A stretch of DNA of 64,000 bases, from contig NZ_SMLL01000007.1 in assembly GCF_004681965.1 (NCBI RefSeq), forward strand, positions 186,001-250,000, read 5' to 3'. A program made the translations under genes and the position numbers. The number at the start of each line of letters is the position of its first letter. Position 1 is the first letter of the stretch. This DNA comes from Ramlibacter rhizophilus. Lineage in GTDB: Bacteria > Pseudomonadota > Gammaproteobacteria > Burkholderiales > Burkholderiaceae_C. The notes beneath the pieces were generated by a model. The model ran no database searches. It saw only the letters and a program-made list of their open reading frames with translations, and was not told where the DNA came from. Shown here piece after piece: positions 32,490 through 40,689 of the stretch.

Positions 32490-33475
32490 CTCTCCGCACT
32501 AGCCGCCGCCTCTTCGCGGCCCTGGCCGCCTGCGGCATCGCCGCCGCCGTCCTGCCCGTCGCCGCGCAAACCGGCGACTGGCCCAGCAAGCCGATCCGCC
32601 TGGTCGTGCCCTACGGCGCGGGTTCCTCGCCCGATGTCATCGCCCGGATCATTGCCGAGCGGCTGTCGCCGCGCCTCGGGCAGCCCGTCATCGTGGAGAA
32701 CCGCGCCGGCGCTGGCGGCAACAACGGCACCGCCGCCGTGGCCAAGGCCGAAGGCGACGGCTACCAGTACGTCATCAGCACCAACGGCCCGCTGGTCTAC
32801 AACACGGTGCTCTACAGCAAGCTGCCCTACGACCCCTTCAAGGAGCTGCGTCCCGTGGTGCTGGCGGGCGGCCAGGCCAATGTCTGCGTCGTGCCCAGCG
32901 ACTCGGGCATCGAGAACCTGCGCGGGCTGGTGACGGCCATGAAGCGCAACCCCGGCAAGTTCAACTTCTCCTCCACCGGCGTCGGCAGCCTGTCGCAGCT
33001 CGGGGTGGAGCTGCTCAAGGTCAAGACCGACACCTACGCCGTCCACATCCCCTATGCGTCCTCGCCACTGGCGGTCATGGCGCTGCTGCAGGGCGACGTG
33101 CAGTTCGCCTGCGTGCCCGCGGTGGCGGTGATGCCGCACGTCAAGTCGGGCAAGCTGCGTCCGCTGGCGGTGTCCACGGCCAAGCGCAGCGAGCTCACGC
33201 CCGACATCCCCACCATGAAGGAAGCCGGCCTGCCCGAGATCGAGAACCTGGCCTGGATGGCGATCATGGCGCCGGCCTCCACGCCGGACGCGATTGTCGA
33301 GCGCATGAACCGCGAGATCAACGCGGTGCTGGACATGCCGGAGGTGCGCTCGCGGCTGCATGCGCAGTACATGGAGCCGATCGGCGGCACCCCGCAGGCG
33401 CTGCAGCGCTTCATGCAGCAGGAACTGCGCGTCATGACGCCCATCATCAAGCGCACCGGCGTGACGATCGATTAG
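32486..33475 (+). CDS. Bug/TctC-family periplasmic solute receptor
   Basis: This 329-residue extracytoplasmic receptor has a signal peptide (MTLRTSRRLFAALAACG, cleavage near AAQ at about residue 28). The family motifs PSKPIRLVVPYGAGSSPD, VENRAGAGGNNG and TGVGSLSQLG are present. Bug proteins bind carboxylates or aromatic acids and often work without a linked TctAB permease; none is here. The start overlaps the stop of the mutase-like gene by four bases, and the pabB-like gene follows after 11 bp. The three may be one operon. The ligand is unknown. Confidence 0.88.
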   Translation: MTLRTSRRLFAALAACGIAAAVLPVAAQTGDWPSKPIRLVVPYGAGSSPDVIARIIAERLSPRLGQPVIVENRAGAGGNNGTAAVAKAEGDGYQYVISTNGPLVYNTVLYSKLPYDPFKELRPVVLAGGQANVCVVPSDSGIENLRGLVTAMKRNPGKFNFSSTGVGSLSQLGVELLKVKTDTYAVHIPYASSPLAVMALLQGDVQFACVPAVAVMPHVKSGKLRPLAVSTAKRSELTPDIPTMKEAGLPEIENLAWMAIMAPASTPDAIVERMNREINAVLDMPEVRSRLHAQYMEPIGGTPQALQRFMQQELRVMTPIIKRTGVTID

Positions 33476-33486
33476 GGTCCCCGGGC

Positions 33487-35415
33487 ATGCTGCGCCTGCA
33501 GATCGAGCGCCACGCGGCCACGCCCGAGCAGGCGCAGGCGGCGCTCGCCTCGCTGGACGAGGGCGAGGGCGCCTACTTCGGCGTTGAGGCCGGCATCGCG
33601 GGCCTGCATCCGCTGCAGGCGACCCTGCTCACCGCGCCGGCCCTGCGGCTTCGGCTCTGGGGCGATGGCGTCGAGGCCGAGGCGCTCAGTAATTTCGGCC
33701 GTGCGCTGCTCGCGCACGAGGCGCTGGCCTCCTGGCGGCGCGAGGCGGGTCGCCGGCCGGGCGGCAATCCGCTGGACCAGGCGCGACGTCTGCTCGCGTG
33801 CTTCGCGCCGTCGCCCGACGTGCTCCTGCTGGGCGCCTTGCCCTTCGAGGCGCATCGGCTGCAGTCGGCGCGCGCGTCGGTGTGCGATCCGCAGCGGCCC
33901 CTGGGCGTCCTCTACTTCCCCGGGCGCTTGCTGCGCCGTGATGCCGAGGGCACGTGGACCGGCGTGGACCTGCGCCTGCCCCAGGCGGACCTCCCAGACC
34001 TGCCGCACACCGCGACCGGTCATCCGCCCGAGCCGCGGGGGCGTGACACCGTGGTGCCGCACGACGACCTGCCGCCGGGCGACTATGCCCGCATGGTCGA
34101 GCGCGCCCTCGCGACCTTGCGCACGCGCCCGCTGGTCTCGCTCACCCTGAGCCAGAGCTACCGCCGCCGCGTCGAGGGCTCGTGCGTGGGTGCCTTCGCC
34201 CGCCTGCGCGCGGCCAATCCGGCGCCGGCCAGTTTTTTCCTCAACGACGGCAGCGGCATGCGCCTGTTCGGCGCCTCGCCCGACCTGCAGCTCGTGGTGC
34301 GCGACGGCGCGGTGCAGGCCCTGCCCGTGTGCGGCACCGTGGCCCGGCGCCCCGGCGCGCAGGGCGAGGCCGAGTCGCTGCGCGAGCTGTTCAACGAGGA
34401 GGTCGATGCCGCCGCGCTGGCCGTGTGCAGCGACGCCCTGCGCAACGACCTCGCGCCCTGGTGCCTGCCCGGCAGCCTGCGACTGCTGGACCGGCGCCGC
34501 CCGCTGTCGCTGGCCACGGTGGTCCATGCGGTGGACCGGCTCGGTGGCACCCTGCGGCCGGGGGCAGACGCCTGGGACCTGATCGCCGCCACGGCCGCGC
34601 CCGTGATGCTCACCGGCACGCCCCGCCAGGAGGCACTGCGGGCCATCGGCGAACTCGAGCCGAGCCCGCGCGGCTGGTACGGCGGCATGGTGGTCCAGGT
34701 GGCGAGCGACGGCGATGCGCTGGTGGGCACGATCCTGCGCGCGGCCTGCGTCCGCCAGGGCGTCGCCGAAGTCCGCGCGGGCGGCGACCTGCTGGCCGAT
34801 TCCTCGCCCGCACGCGAGGAGGCCGAATCGCGCCTGAAGACCCGGTCCCTGTGGCGGGCCTTCGGCCTGGAGGCAGGCGCGTCCACGGCGGCCGCGCCGT
34901 GGCGGCCCTATTCGCCGCTGCCCGCCTACGTCCAGCTCGTCGCGCCCCAGGACCCGTTCCAGGCCGCGCTATGCGACTGCCTGGCCGGCCTGGGCGTGAC
35001 CGTGTCGGACCAGGCGCAGGACGTGGCGGTGCTGGCCGGCGAGGCCGCGCAGGCACCCGCGGCGGGCGGCTGGGTGGCGATCGGCGATGCGGCCTGCCGG
35101 CGGCTCGCGGCCGAGGGCCAGGCGGTGCAGGCCGTCGAGGCCGAGTACGGTCGCGCCCTGCGCTGCGAGACCACGTCGCAGGCCCCGCTGGGCGCGGGCC
35201 TGGGCTTCAGTGCCGGCCGCTATGCGCGCCTGGCGCTGCAGGAGCCGTCCTTGGTGGAGGGGTGGCAGGTCTGGGCGACGGATTCGCGCGGGCACCCGGT
35301 CGCGCTGGTGCGCGGGCGCGAGGCCTGCCTTCTTTTCCGTCCGGACTCCCTGCTGGGCGACGACGTGGCGCTCGCCGTGTTCGCCGCCGCGCTCGCGCAG
35401 GTGGCGCGGCCCTGA
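33487..35415 (+). CDS. PhzE/TrpEG-like chorismate-binding protein with inactive amidotransferase domain
   Basis: This 642-residue two-domain protein is laid out like PhzE or a TrpE-TrpG fusion. The chorismate-binding domain (about 60-460) keeps VCGT (281-284), RNDL (319-322), a VHAVD segment, IGELEPSPRGWYGG and an ADSSPAREEAESRLK ending. However, the Glu-His before the RND motif is replaced by Ala/Leu, and the usual GAPK lysine is Arg380 (GTPR). The C-terminal part (about 475-642) resembles a class I glutamine amidotransferase, but the His-Pro-Glu motif is FRPDS (Arg618, Asp620) and no GxCxG nucleophile is seen. It may use free ammonia, or act as a mutase or lyase rather than an anthranilate synthase. 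The Asp-Cys-Ser changes make the product uncertain. Confidence 0.75.
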   Translation: MLRLQIERHAATPEQAQAALASLDEGEGAYFGVEAGIAGLHPLQATLLTAPALRLRLWGDGVEAEALSNFGRALLAHEALASWRREAGRRPGGNPLDQARRLLACFAPSPDVLLLGALPFEAHRLQSARASVCDPQRPLGVLYFPGRLLRRDAEGTWTGVDLRLPQADLPDLPHTATGHPPEPRGRDTVVPHDDLPPGDYARMVERALATLRTRPLVSLTLSQSYRRRVEGSCVGAFARLRAANPAPASFFLNDGSGMRLFGASPDLQLVVRDGAVQALPVCGTVARRPGAQGEAESLRELFNEEVDAAALAVCSDALRNDLAPWCLPGSLRLLDRRRPLSLATVVHAVDRLGGTLRPGADAWDLIAATAAPVMLTGTPRQEALRAIGELEPSPRGWYGGMVVQVASDGDALVGTILRAACVRQGVAEVRAGGDLLADSSPAREEAESRLKTRSLWRAFGLEAGASTAAAPWRPYSPLPAYVQLVAPQDPFQAALCDCLAGLGVTVSDQAQDVAVLAGEAAQAPAAGGWVAIGDAACRRLAAEGQAVQAVEAEYGRALRCETTSQAPLGAGLGFSAGRYARLALQEPSLVEGWQVWATDSRGHPVALVRGREACLLFRPDSLLGDDVALAVFAAALAQVARP

Positions 35416-35421
35416 GCTCCT

Positions 35422-35700
35422 TCAGGCGGCCTGCCCGTCCTGCGGGTTGCGCTGCATGTACTCGGCGATGAAGGGGCAGGCGGGCACCACCTGCAGGCCG
35501 CGCCGACGGGCATCGCCCAGCGCATGGCGGGCGAGCTCGGAGCCCAGCCCCCGGCCTTCATGGGCCGCATCGACCTGCGTGTGCGTGAACTGCATGCGTT
35601 GGCCGTCGAGCGCGTACTGCGCGAAGGCCAGCACCTGCGGGCCTTCGCGCAGCTCATAGCGGCTGGCCTGGGCGTTGTCCGCGAACTCGTGGCTGCTCAT
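35422..35700 (-). CDS. Small GNAT-fold N-acetyltransferase (YjdJ-like)
   Basis: This 92-residue single-domain protein has the short GNAT fold of the YjdJ/Gtn family. It carries the acetyl-CoA motif VDAAHEGRGLGSELARHAL followed by VVPACPFIAEYMQRNP, a typical C-terminal signature of this small group. The ATG at 35700 overlaps the stop of the upstream small gene by four bases. It converges with the pabB-like gene, leaving six bases between them. The substrate is unknown. Confidence 0.85.
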   Translation of the reverse strand: MSSHEFADNAQASRYELREGPQVLAFAQYALDGQRMQFTHTQVDAAHEGRGLGSELARHALGDARRRGLQVVPACPFIAEYMQRNPQDGQAA

Positions 35701-35912
35701 GGCGTGTCCGGCGGTAATTCTTCCGGCTTGGCGTCGGCCACGCGGCCGGCGCGGCCGGCTTGTTCGTCCCATTCGCGCAGCAGTTGCAGGCGCTGCATGG
35801 CCGAATGCGAGCCCTCGCCCGAACCCGCGGGCAATTCGGGCCGTGGGCCGGGACCGTGCGCGGGCGCAGCGGCGAATTCACCGGCCGGTTCCGGCGGTGT
35901 TTCGGATGTCAT
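35697..35912 (-). CDS. Small Pro/Ala-rich protein of unknown function
   Basis: This 71-residue reading frame begins MTSETPPEPAG and carries a short helical segment MQRLQLLREWDEQAGR. The rest is low complexity, rich in Pro, Ala and Gly. A GGAGGG lies about 10 bp before its ATG, and its stop overlaps the acetyltransferase start, which supports translation as a coupled pair. No family is recognised. The 151 bp upstream of it (35913-36063) show no feature. Confidence 0.55.
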   Translation of the reverse strand: MTSETPPEPAGEFAAAPAHGPGPRPELPAGSGEGSHSAMQRLQLLREWDEQAGRAGRVADAKPEELPPDTP

Positions 35913-36063
35913 GTGTGGATTCCCTCCAAGGCCGCCGCATTCTGCGCAAATTCACCCGCGCAGGCGAGGCCGTGTAGCAACTGCTTGCGACGTGATGGCC
36001 GGTGGTTACGCGGGGCCGGCCCTCGGGCCGCCCACGCGTGATGAAAGACAGGGGGAACCGCTG

Positions 36064-36276
36064 CTACTTCTTGGGTGTGAGGACGCCCATCATCAGGTCC
36101 GTGTTGAGCTTGGCCAGGCGCTGCATCAAGGCCCATTGCTTGCCCATCAGCTCGGTGAACTGCTGACTTCCGGGCATGGCCCCGCCGGACATGGCCAGCT
36201 GGGTGGTGGCTTGGGCGATCGCCTGCTGGTCGGCCATGATCTGCTTCACGGCGTCGTTGTACTCGTCCAGGGTCAT
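36064..36276 (-). CDS. Small helical protein of unknown function
   Basis: This 70-residue protein reads MTLDEYNDAVKQIMADQQAI... and is helical and Gln/Met-rich, with no signal peptide or cysteine. AAGGAG lies seven bases upstream of the ATG at 36276, which favours a real gene over chance. It is monocistronic and divergent from the cupin gene. No function is proposed. Confidence 0.65.
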   Translation of the reverse strand: MTLDEYNDAVKQIMADQQAIAQATTQLAMSGGAMPGSQQFTELMGKQWALMQRLAKLNTDLMMGVLTPKK

Positions 36277-36402
36277 GGGTTGCTCCTTGCTTCGGCTCGG
36301 GCTTGGGCCTCGCGCATGGTAGCCCCCAGCCCGCCCGCGCAGTCCGGATGAGCAATGAAAAAGTGTGGGCACCTTCGCGGCCACGCGCTAGGCTTGGCGG
36401 TC

Positions 36403-36912
36403 ATGAGCCCGCACGAGCCCCACGAACCCCACGAGCCGCAGGCCGCGGACGCACCCCGGTGGAAGCACGAGGGTGTGCGCGTCATCCCCGGCAAGCAGCT
36501 GGACCCCAACACCGCGCAGACGCCGGGCATGGATCGGCGCGCCGCCATCAACTTCGCGCGCGTCGGCGCGCAGAAGCTCTGGGCCGGCACCGTCACCATC
36601 CACCCCGATGCCAAGACCGGCGCGCACCACCACGGCCACCTTGAAAGCGTGATCTACGTGGTGCGCGGCCGTGCGCGCATGCGCTGGGGCGAGCAGCTGG
36701 AGTTCACCGCCGAGGCCGGCCCGGGCGACTTCATCTACGTGCCGCCCTACGTGCCGCACCAGGAGATCAATGCCAGCGCCACCGAGACGCTGGAGTGCGT
36801 GCTGTGCCGCAGCGACGGCGAGGCGGTCGCGATCAACCTGGACATCGAACCCGTGGAGAAACCCCAGGAGGTGCTGTGGGTGGATCCCACGCATCCGCAC
36901 GGGGGCGTGTAG
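36403..36912 (+). CDS. Cupin-domain protein
   Basis: This 169-residue single-cupin protein has motif 1 with the metal ligands in GAHHHGHLESVIYVVRG and motif 2 in GDFIYVPPYVPHQEIN. It has an unusual N-terminal HEP triplet repeat (about residues 4-13). The ATG at 36403 is preferred; 36355 would add 16 residues that look non-coding. Such proteins bind a divalent metal and may be dioxygenases, isomerases or sensors, so nothing more specific can be said. It stands alone between a small helical protein gene and a LuxR-type regulator gene. Confidence 0.83.
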   Translation: MSPHEPHEPHEPQAADAPRWKHEGVRVIPGKQLDPNTAQTPGMDRRAAINFARVGAQKLWAGTVTIHPDAKTGAHHHGHLESVIYVVRGRARMRWGEQLEFTAEAGPGDFIYVPPYVPHQEINASATETLECVLCRSDGEAVAINLDIEPVEKPQEVLWVDPTHPHGGV

Positions 36913-36953
36913 GCATCCTGCACCCGCCCGGCGGCGGGTAGGTGCCTCGCCCT

Positions 36954-37745
36954 TCAGTGCGCGGCGACCCGGGGTGCCACGGCGGCGGGCAGCTGGTGGC
37001 GCGAGCGGATGCCCAGCTTGCGGAAGGCGCGGTCGCGGTAGGTCTTGACCGTGGCGGGCGTGAGCCCGAGATCGACCGCCACACCCTCCTGCGTCCAGCC
37101 CTTGAGCAGGCGCTCGCAGACCTGCCGCTCGCGCGTGGTCAGCGTGTCCAACGCACTGCCCGCGGCGGCCGTCTCGCGCGCGCGCAGCGCGATGTGCTTG
37201 CGCACGCAGGCCAGGAGCGGCTGGGCCATGCGGCCGACGGCCTCGATGGCGTCGGCTTCCAGGGCGGCCTGCCGCTGGTGCCGATACAGGTTGATGGCGA
37301 GCAGGCCCTGGCCGGGCATGGCCGCGGCGATGGACAGGCGCTCGCGCAGGCCGTGCGCGCTGTAGATGGCGGCGCGGTGGTCCGATGGAATTTCGCTCGC
37401 GCGCCAGTGCAGCATTGCGGTCGAGCCTTCGGCGGCGAGGGGGCGCGCGGCCGCGAAGGTCGCGTCGCGCCGGTACAGCGAGCCGCGGTAGGCCCGCCAC
37501 GCGGCGCCGGTGCCGTCGGGTGCGTCGCCCACCCGCGCATGCGCGTGCAGGTCGGGCGGCGCGCCGTCATGGAGCGTGTAGATGGACCACCAGCACAGGG
37601 GAAGCCACCGGTTCAGTTCGGCCAGGCCCGCCTCGGCGAATCCGGGGTCGCCGATCGCGCCGATGACGCCGCTCAGCGCCGATTGCGCGCAGCGGTCGCC
37701 GGGCCCGGAAGGGCGCGGGTCTCGGGCAAGGTGGATGAGTTGCAT
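36954..37745 (-). CDS. LuxR-type regulator divergent from the acyl-CoA ligase cluster
   Basis: This 263-residue regulator has a C-terminal LuxR/FixJ helix-turn-helix (LTTRERQVCERLLKG...LTPATVKTYRDRAFRKLGI, about residues 195-245). The N-terminal 180 residues look like a GAF/autoinducer-type sensory domain, but with no phosphoacceptor pattern and no obvious homoserine-lactone signature. It is divergent from the ligase gene across 94 bp containing CCCTGT and ACAGGG half-sites 18 bp apart. It is likely to control the ligase-hydratase-SDR genes and itself. The signal is unknown. Confidence 0.83.
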   Translation of the reverse strand: MQLIHLARDPRPSGPGDRCAQSALSGVIGAIGDPGFAEAGLAELNRWLPLCWWSIYTLHDGAPPDLHAHARVGDAPDGTGAAWRAYRGSLYRRDATFAAARPLAAEGSTAMLHWRASEIPSDHRAAIYSAHGLRERLSIAAAMPGQGLLAINLYRHQRQAALEADAIEAVGRMAQPLLACVRKHIALRARETAAAGSALDTLTTRERQVCERLLKGWTQEGVAVDLGLTPATVKTYRDRAFRKLGIRSRHQLPAAVAPRVAAH

Positions 37746-37839
37746 GGACGGCGGGCTCGGTGATTACCCTGTCCCCATCGCGGCGGACAGACAGGGCGGG
37801 CAGGAAATTCTAGTCTCGGGGTCCCGAAGAGGACCGACC

Positions 37840-39696
37840 ATGACGCTGCGCCCCGAAGCCATCCGCCATCCCGCCGACATCGCCCGCCTGGAGTCGCAAC
37901 CCTACGAGCAGTACCTGCCGCCGGCCACCGTGTGGCAGGCGCTGGATCAGGCTGCCCGCGACCATGCCGAGCGGCCCGCCATCACCTACATCGAGAGCCC
38001 CGACCCCGCGCAGCCGGCCACCACCTGGACCTACGTGCAGCTGGTGCAGCGCGTGCGCCAGGCCGCCAACCTGTTCCGGCAACTGGCCGGCGACCAGCCC
38101 CCCCGCGTGGCCATGCTGCTGCCCAACATCCCGCAGGCCTGGCTCACGCTGCTGGGGGCCGAGACCGCGGGCGTGCTGTGCCCCATCAATTACCTGCTCG
38201 GGCCCGAGCACGTGGCCGAGCTCGTCGCGGCCACCGAGGCCAACATCCTGGTGGCGCTGGGGCCGAACGCGGAGCTGGACATCTGGTCGCGCGTGCAGGC
38301 GGTGCGCCGCCATTGCCCGGCAGTGCGGCACCTGCTGGTGGTGCGGGCCGGCGCCGCGGCGGACGACGGCGTGGACTTCGACGAAGCGCTCGCGGCCCAG
38401 CCCGGTGAGCGCCTCCTGTTCGACGGTCCCGCCGGGCGCGACACCCTCGCGGCCCTGTTCCACACCGGCGGCACCACCGGCCGGCCCAAGCTCGCGCAGC
38501 ATGCCCACGGCAACCAGCTGCATGCGGCCTGGGGCGCGGCGCAGATGTTCGGCATCCGTCCCGAGGACGTGATGGTCAACGGCTTTCCGCTCTTCCACGT
38601 GGCGGGTTCCTTCGTCTATGGGCTTTCGACGCTGATGTCGGGCGCCGAGCTGGTGCTGCCCACCCTGGTGGGCATGCGCAACAAGGCGTTCGTGGACCGC
38701 TACTGGACCTTCGTGGCCAAGCACCGCATCTCGCTGCTGGCGGGCGTGCCCACCATCATGCAGACGCTCATGACCAGCACGCCCGCGCCCGAGCAGACCC
38801 GCGTCGCGCGCGCCATGCTCACCGGCGGCTCGCCGCTGCCCGACGAGCTGGCGGTGGATTTCGAGCGCCAGTTCGGCATTCCCGTGCGCAACATCCTGGG
38901 CATGACCGAGTGCGCGGGCGTCATCTCCATCGAGCCGCTGGAAGGCGAGCGCGTGCGCGGCTCCTGCGGCCTGCCGCTGCCCTACACGCGCGTGACCACC
39001 ATCGATGCCGAAGGCCGCGAGCTGGCCCCCGGGCAGACCGGCGTGCTGCGCGTGCGCGGCCCCAATGTCGGCCCCGGCTACACCGAGGCCGCGCGCAACG
39101 CCGGCACCTTCGAGGACGGCTGGCTGGTCACCGGCGACCTCGGCCACGTGGACGAGACCGGCCGCGTCTTCATCACCGGCCGGGCCAAGGACGTGATCGT
39201 GCGCAGCGGCCACAACATCGACCCGCGCCTGATCGAGGACGCGCTCATGCGCCATCCCGCCGTGCTCATGGCCGCCGCGGTGGGCGAGCCGGACGAGTAC
39301 GCGGGCGAGCTGCCGGTGGCCTACGCCGTGCTCAAGCCGGGCGAGCGCGCGGACGCCGCCGAACTCGCGGCCTGGGCGCAGCCCTACATCCCCGAACGGC
39401 CGGCGTTTCCCAAGCGCGTCGAGTTCATCGATTCGCTGCCGCTCACCGCCGTGGGCAAGGTCTTCAAGCCGGCGCTGCGCATGCGGGCCATCCAGCGGGC
39501 GCTGGACGAGCGACTCGAACGCGCGGGCCTGGCCGGCCAGGCCTCGGTGGATGTGCGCGAGGAGGGCGCGGTGACCACCGTGGTCTTCGGCGCCGCCCCG
39601 GGCGTGGCGCCGGCGCAGCTGGAGGCGCCGCTGCGCAAGCTCATGACCCCCTTCGCCCTGCGCTGGCGCGTCGAGCCCGGCGCGGGCGACCTCTGA
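37840..39696 (+). CDS. Acyl-CoA synthetase (AMP-forming)
   Basis: This 618-residue adenylate-forming enzyme activates a carboxylic acid to its CoA ester. Motifs are HTGGTTGRPK at 208-217, the A5-type LGMTECAG, TGDLGHVDETG, and ITGRAKDVIVRSGHNIDP. The usual C-terminal lysine region reads LPLTAVGKVFKPALR. The start at 37840 has AGAGG eight bases upstream. It is the first of three codirectional genes (ligase, enoyl-CoA hydratase, SDR) that together would activate, hydrate and oxidise an acyl chain or aromatic side chain. Copy 3 of the foldback repeat separates it from the hydratase gene. Confidence 0.9.
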   Translation: MTLRPEAIRHPADIARLESQPYEQYLPPATVWQALDQAARDHAERPAITYIESPDPAQPATTWTYVQLVQRVRQAANLFRQLAGDQPPRVAMLLPNIPQAWLTLLGAETAGVLCPINYLLGPEHVAELVAATEANILVALGPNAELDIWSRVQAVRRHCPAVRHLLVVRAGAAADDGVDFDEALAAQPGERLLFDGPAGRDTLAALFHTGGTTGRPKLAQHAHGNQLHAAWGAAQMFGIRPEDVMVNGFPLFHVAGSFVYGLSTLMSGAELVLPTLVGMRNKAFVDRYWTFVAKHRISLLAGVPTIMQTLMTSTPAPEQTRVARAMLTGGSPLPDELAVDFERQFGIPVRNILGMTECAGVISIEPLEGERVRGSCGLPLPYTRVTTIDAEGRELAPGQTGVLRVRGPNVGPGYTEAARNAGTFEDGWLVTGDLGHVDETGRVFITGRAKDVIVRSGHNIDPRLIEDALMRHPAVLMAAAVGEPDEYAGELPVAYAVLKPGERADAAELAAWAQPYIPERPAFPKRVEFIDSLPLTAVGKVFKPALRMRAIQRALDERLERAGLAGQASVDVREEGAVTTVVFGAAPGVAPAQLEAPLRKLMTPFALRWRVEPGAGDL

Positions 39697-39704
39697 CGGG
39701 CTGA

Positions 39705-39863
39705 GAAGCTGTGAACGAATCCGCCACGCCCGCCTCGGCCGCCAGCACGCGGCCCCTCCGCGTTGCAAATGCTCGCCATAGCCCGAGCTATGGCTGCGCT
39801 TTGCGCCTTGATGGACCACCTTCTGGCGACCGCTTCGGACGCGCCGGATTCATTCACAGCTTC
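39705..39863. repeat. Foldback repeat copy 3 (diverged)
   Basis: This 159-bp element starts GAAGCTGTGAACGAATCC and ends GGATTCATTCACAGCTTC (17 of 18 complementary). The central stem GCCATAGC-CCGA-GCTATGGC is at 39775-39794. Compared with copies 1 and 2, the outer stem has G changed to C with the matching C to G on the other arm. The central stem has GTAC pairs changed to ATAG and CTAT. It fills the gap between the ligase and hydratase genes, and it is 38 bp longer than the other copies. Confidence 0.75.
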
Positions 39864-39870
39864 TGACGCC

Positions 39871-40680
39871 ATGAGCCTGCCACTGCACTATTCCAAGGAC
39901 GGCGCCATCGCCCAGGTGGTGCTCGATCGTCCGGCGGCGCGCAACGCGCTGTCGCCCGAAATGCTGTGCCGCCTGGCCGATGCCGTGGTGGACTTCGCCG
40001 CTGACGAGTCGCTGCGCGTCATGGTGCTCACCGCCGCCGGCGAGCAGGCCTTCTGCGCCGGCGGCGACCTGGCGCGCACCATCCCGCTGCTGTCCGGCGA
40101 GCGTGCCCCCGAGGACGCCTGGGACGAGCGCGTGCTGAACGACCCCGTGGTCATGCCGGCATCGTCCCTGCGCGACTACCCGCTGCACAAGCCGGTGATC
40201 GCCGCCATCAACGGCGCCTGCTTCGCCGCCGGCTTCGAGATCATGCTGGGCACCGACATCCGCATCGCGGCCGCGCATGCGAGCTTCTGCCTGCCCGAGG
40301 TCAAGCGCGCGGTCATCCCCTTTGCCGGATCCATGGCGCGGCTGCCGAGGCAGGTGCCCTACGCGCTGGCCATGGAGCTGATGCTCACGGGCGACCCCAT
40401 CACCGCCGCGCGAGCGCAATCGATGGGGCTGGTCAACGAGGTGCTCCCCGGCCCCGAGGTGCTGCCGCGGGCCCTGGACATCGCGCGGCGCATCGCACGC
40501 AATGGGCCGCTGGCCGTGCAGCAGCTCAAGCGCACGGTGGCCGAATGCAGCGGTCGCCCGCTGGAGGAGGCCTTCCGCATCGAGGACGAGACGCGGCGCG
40601 TGGTGCTCGCGAGCGAGGACGCCCGCGAAGGCCCGCGGGCCTTCATGGAAAAACGAGAGCCGAACTACCAGGGGCGCTGA
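39871..40680 (+). CDS. Enoyl-CoA hydratase/isomerase family protein
   Basis: This 269-residue crotonase-fold protein has the oxyanion-hole segments AFCAGGDLART and INGACFAAGFEIMLGTD. LPEVKRAVIPFAG follows where the second catalytic Glu normally lies. It can hydrate or isomerise enoyl-CoA esters; the exact reaction cannot be read from the sequence. It is second in the ligase-hydratase-SDR set and starts eight bases after foldback repeat copy 3, without a strong ribosome-binding site. Confidence 0.88.
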   Translation: MSLPLHYSKDGAIAQVVLDRPAARNALSPEMLCRLADAVVDFAADESLRVMVLTAAGEQAFCAGGDLARTIPLLSGERAPEDAWDERVLNDPVVMPASSLRDYPLHKPVIAAINGACFAAGFEIMLGTDIRIAAAHASFCLPEVKRAVIPFAGSMARLPRQVPYALAMELMLTGDPITAARAQSMGLVNEVLPGPEVLPRALDIARRIARNGPLAVQQLKRTVAECSGRPLEEAFRIEDETRRVVLASEDAREGPRAFMEKREPNYQGR

Positions 40681-40689
40681 GCCATCGAC

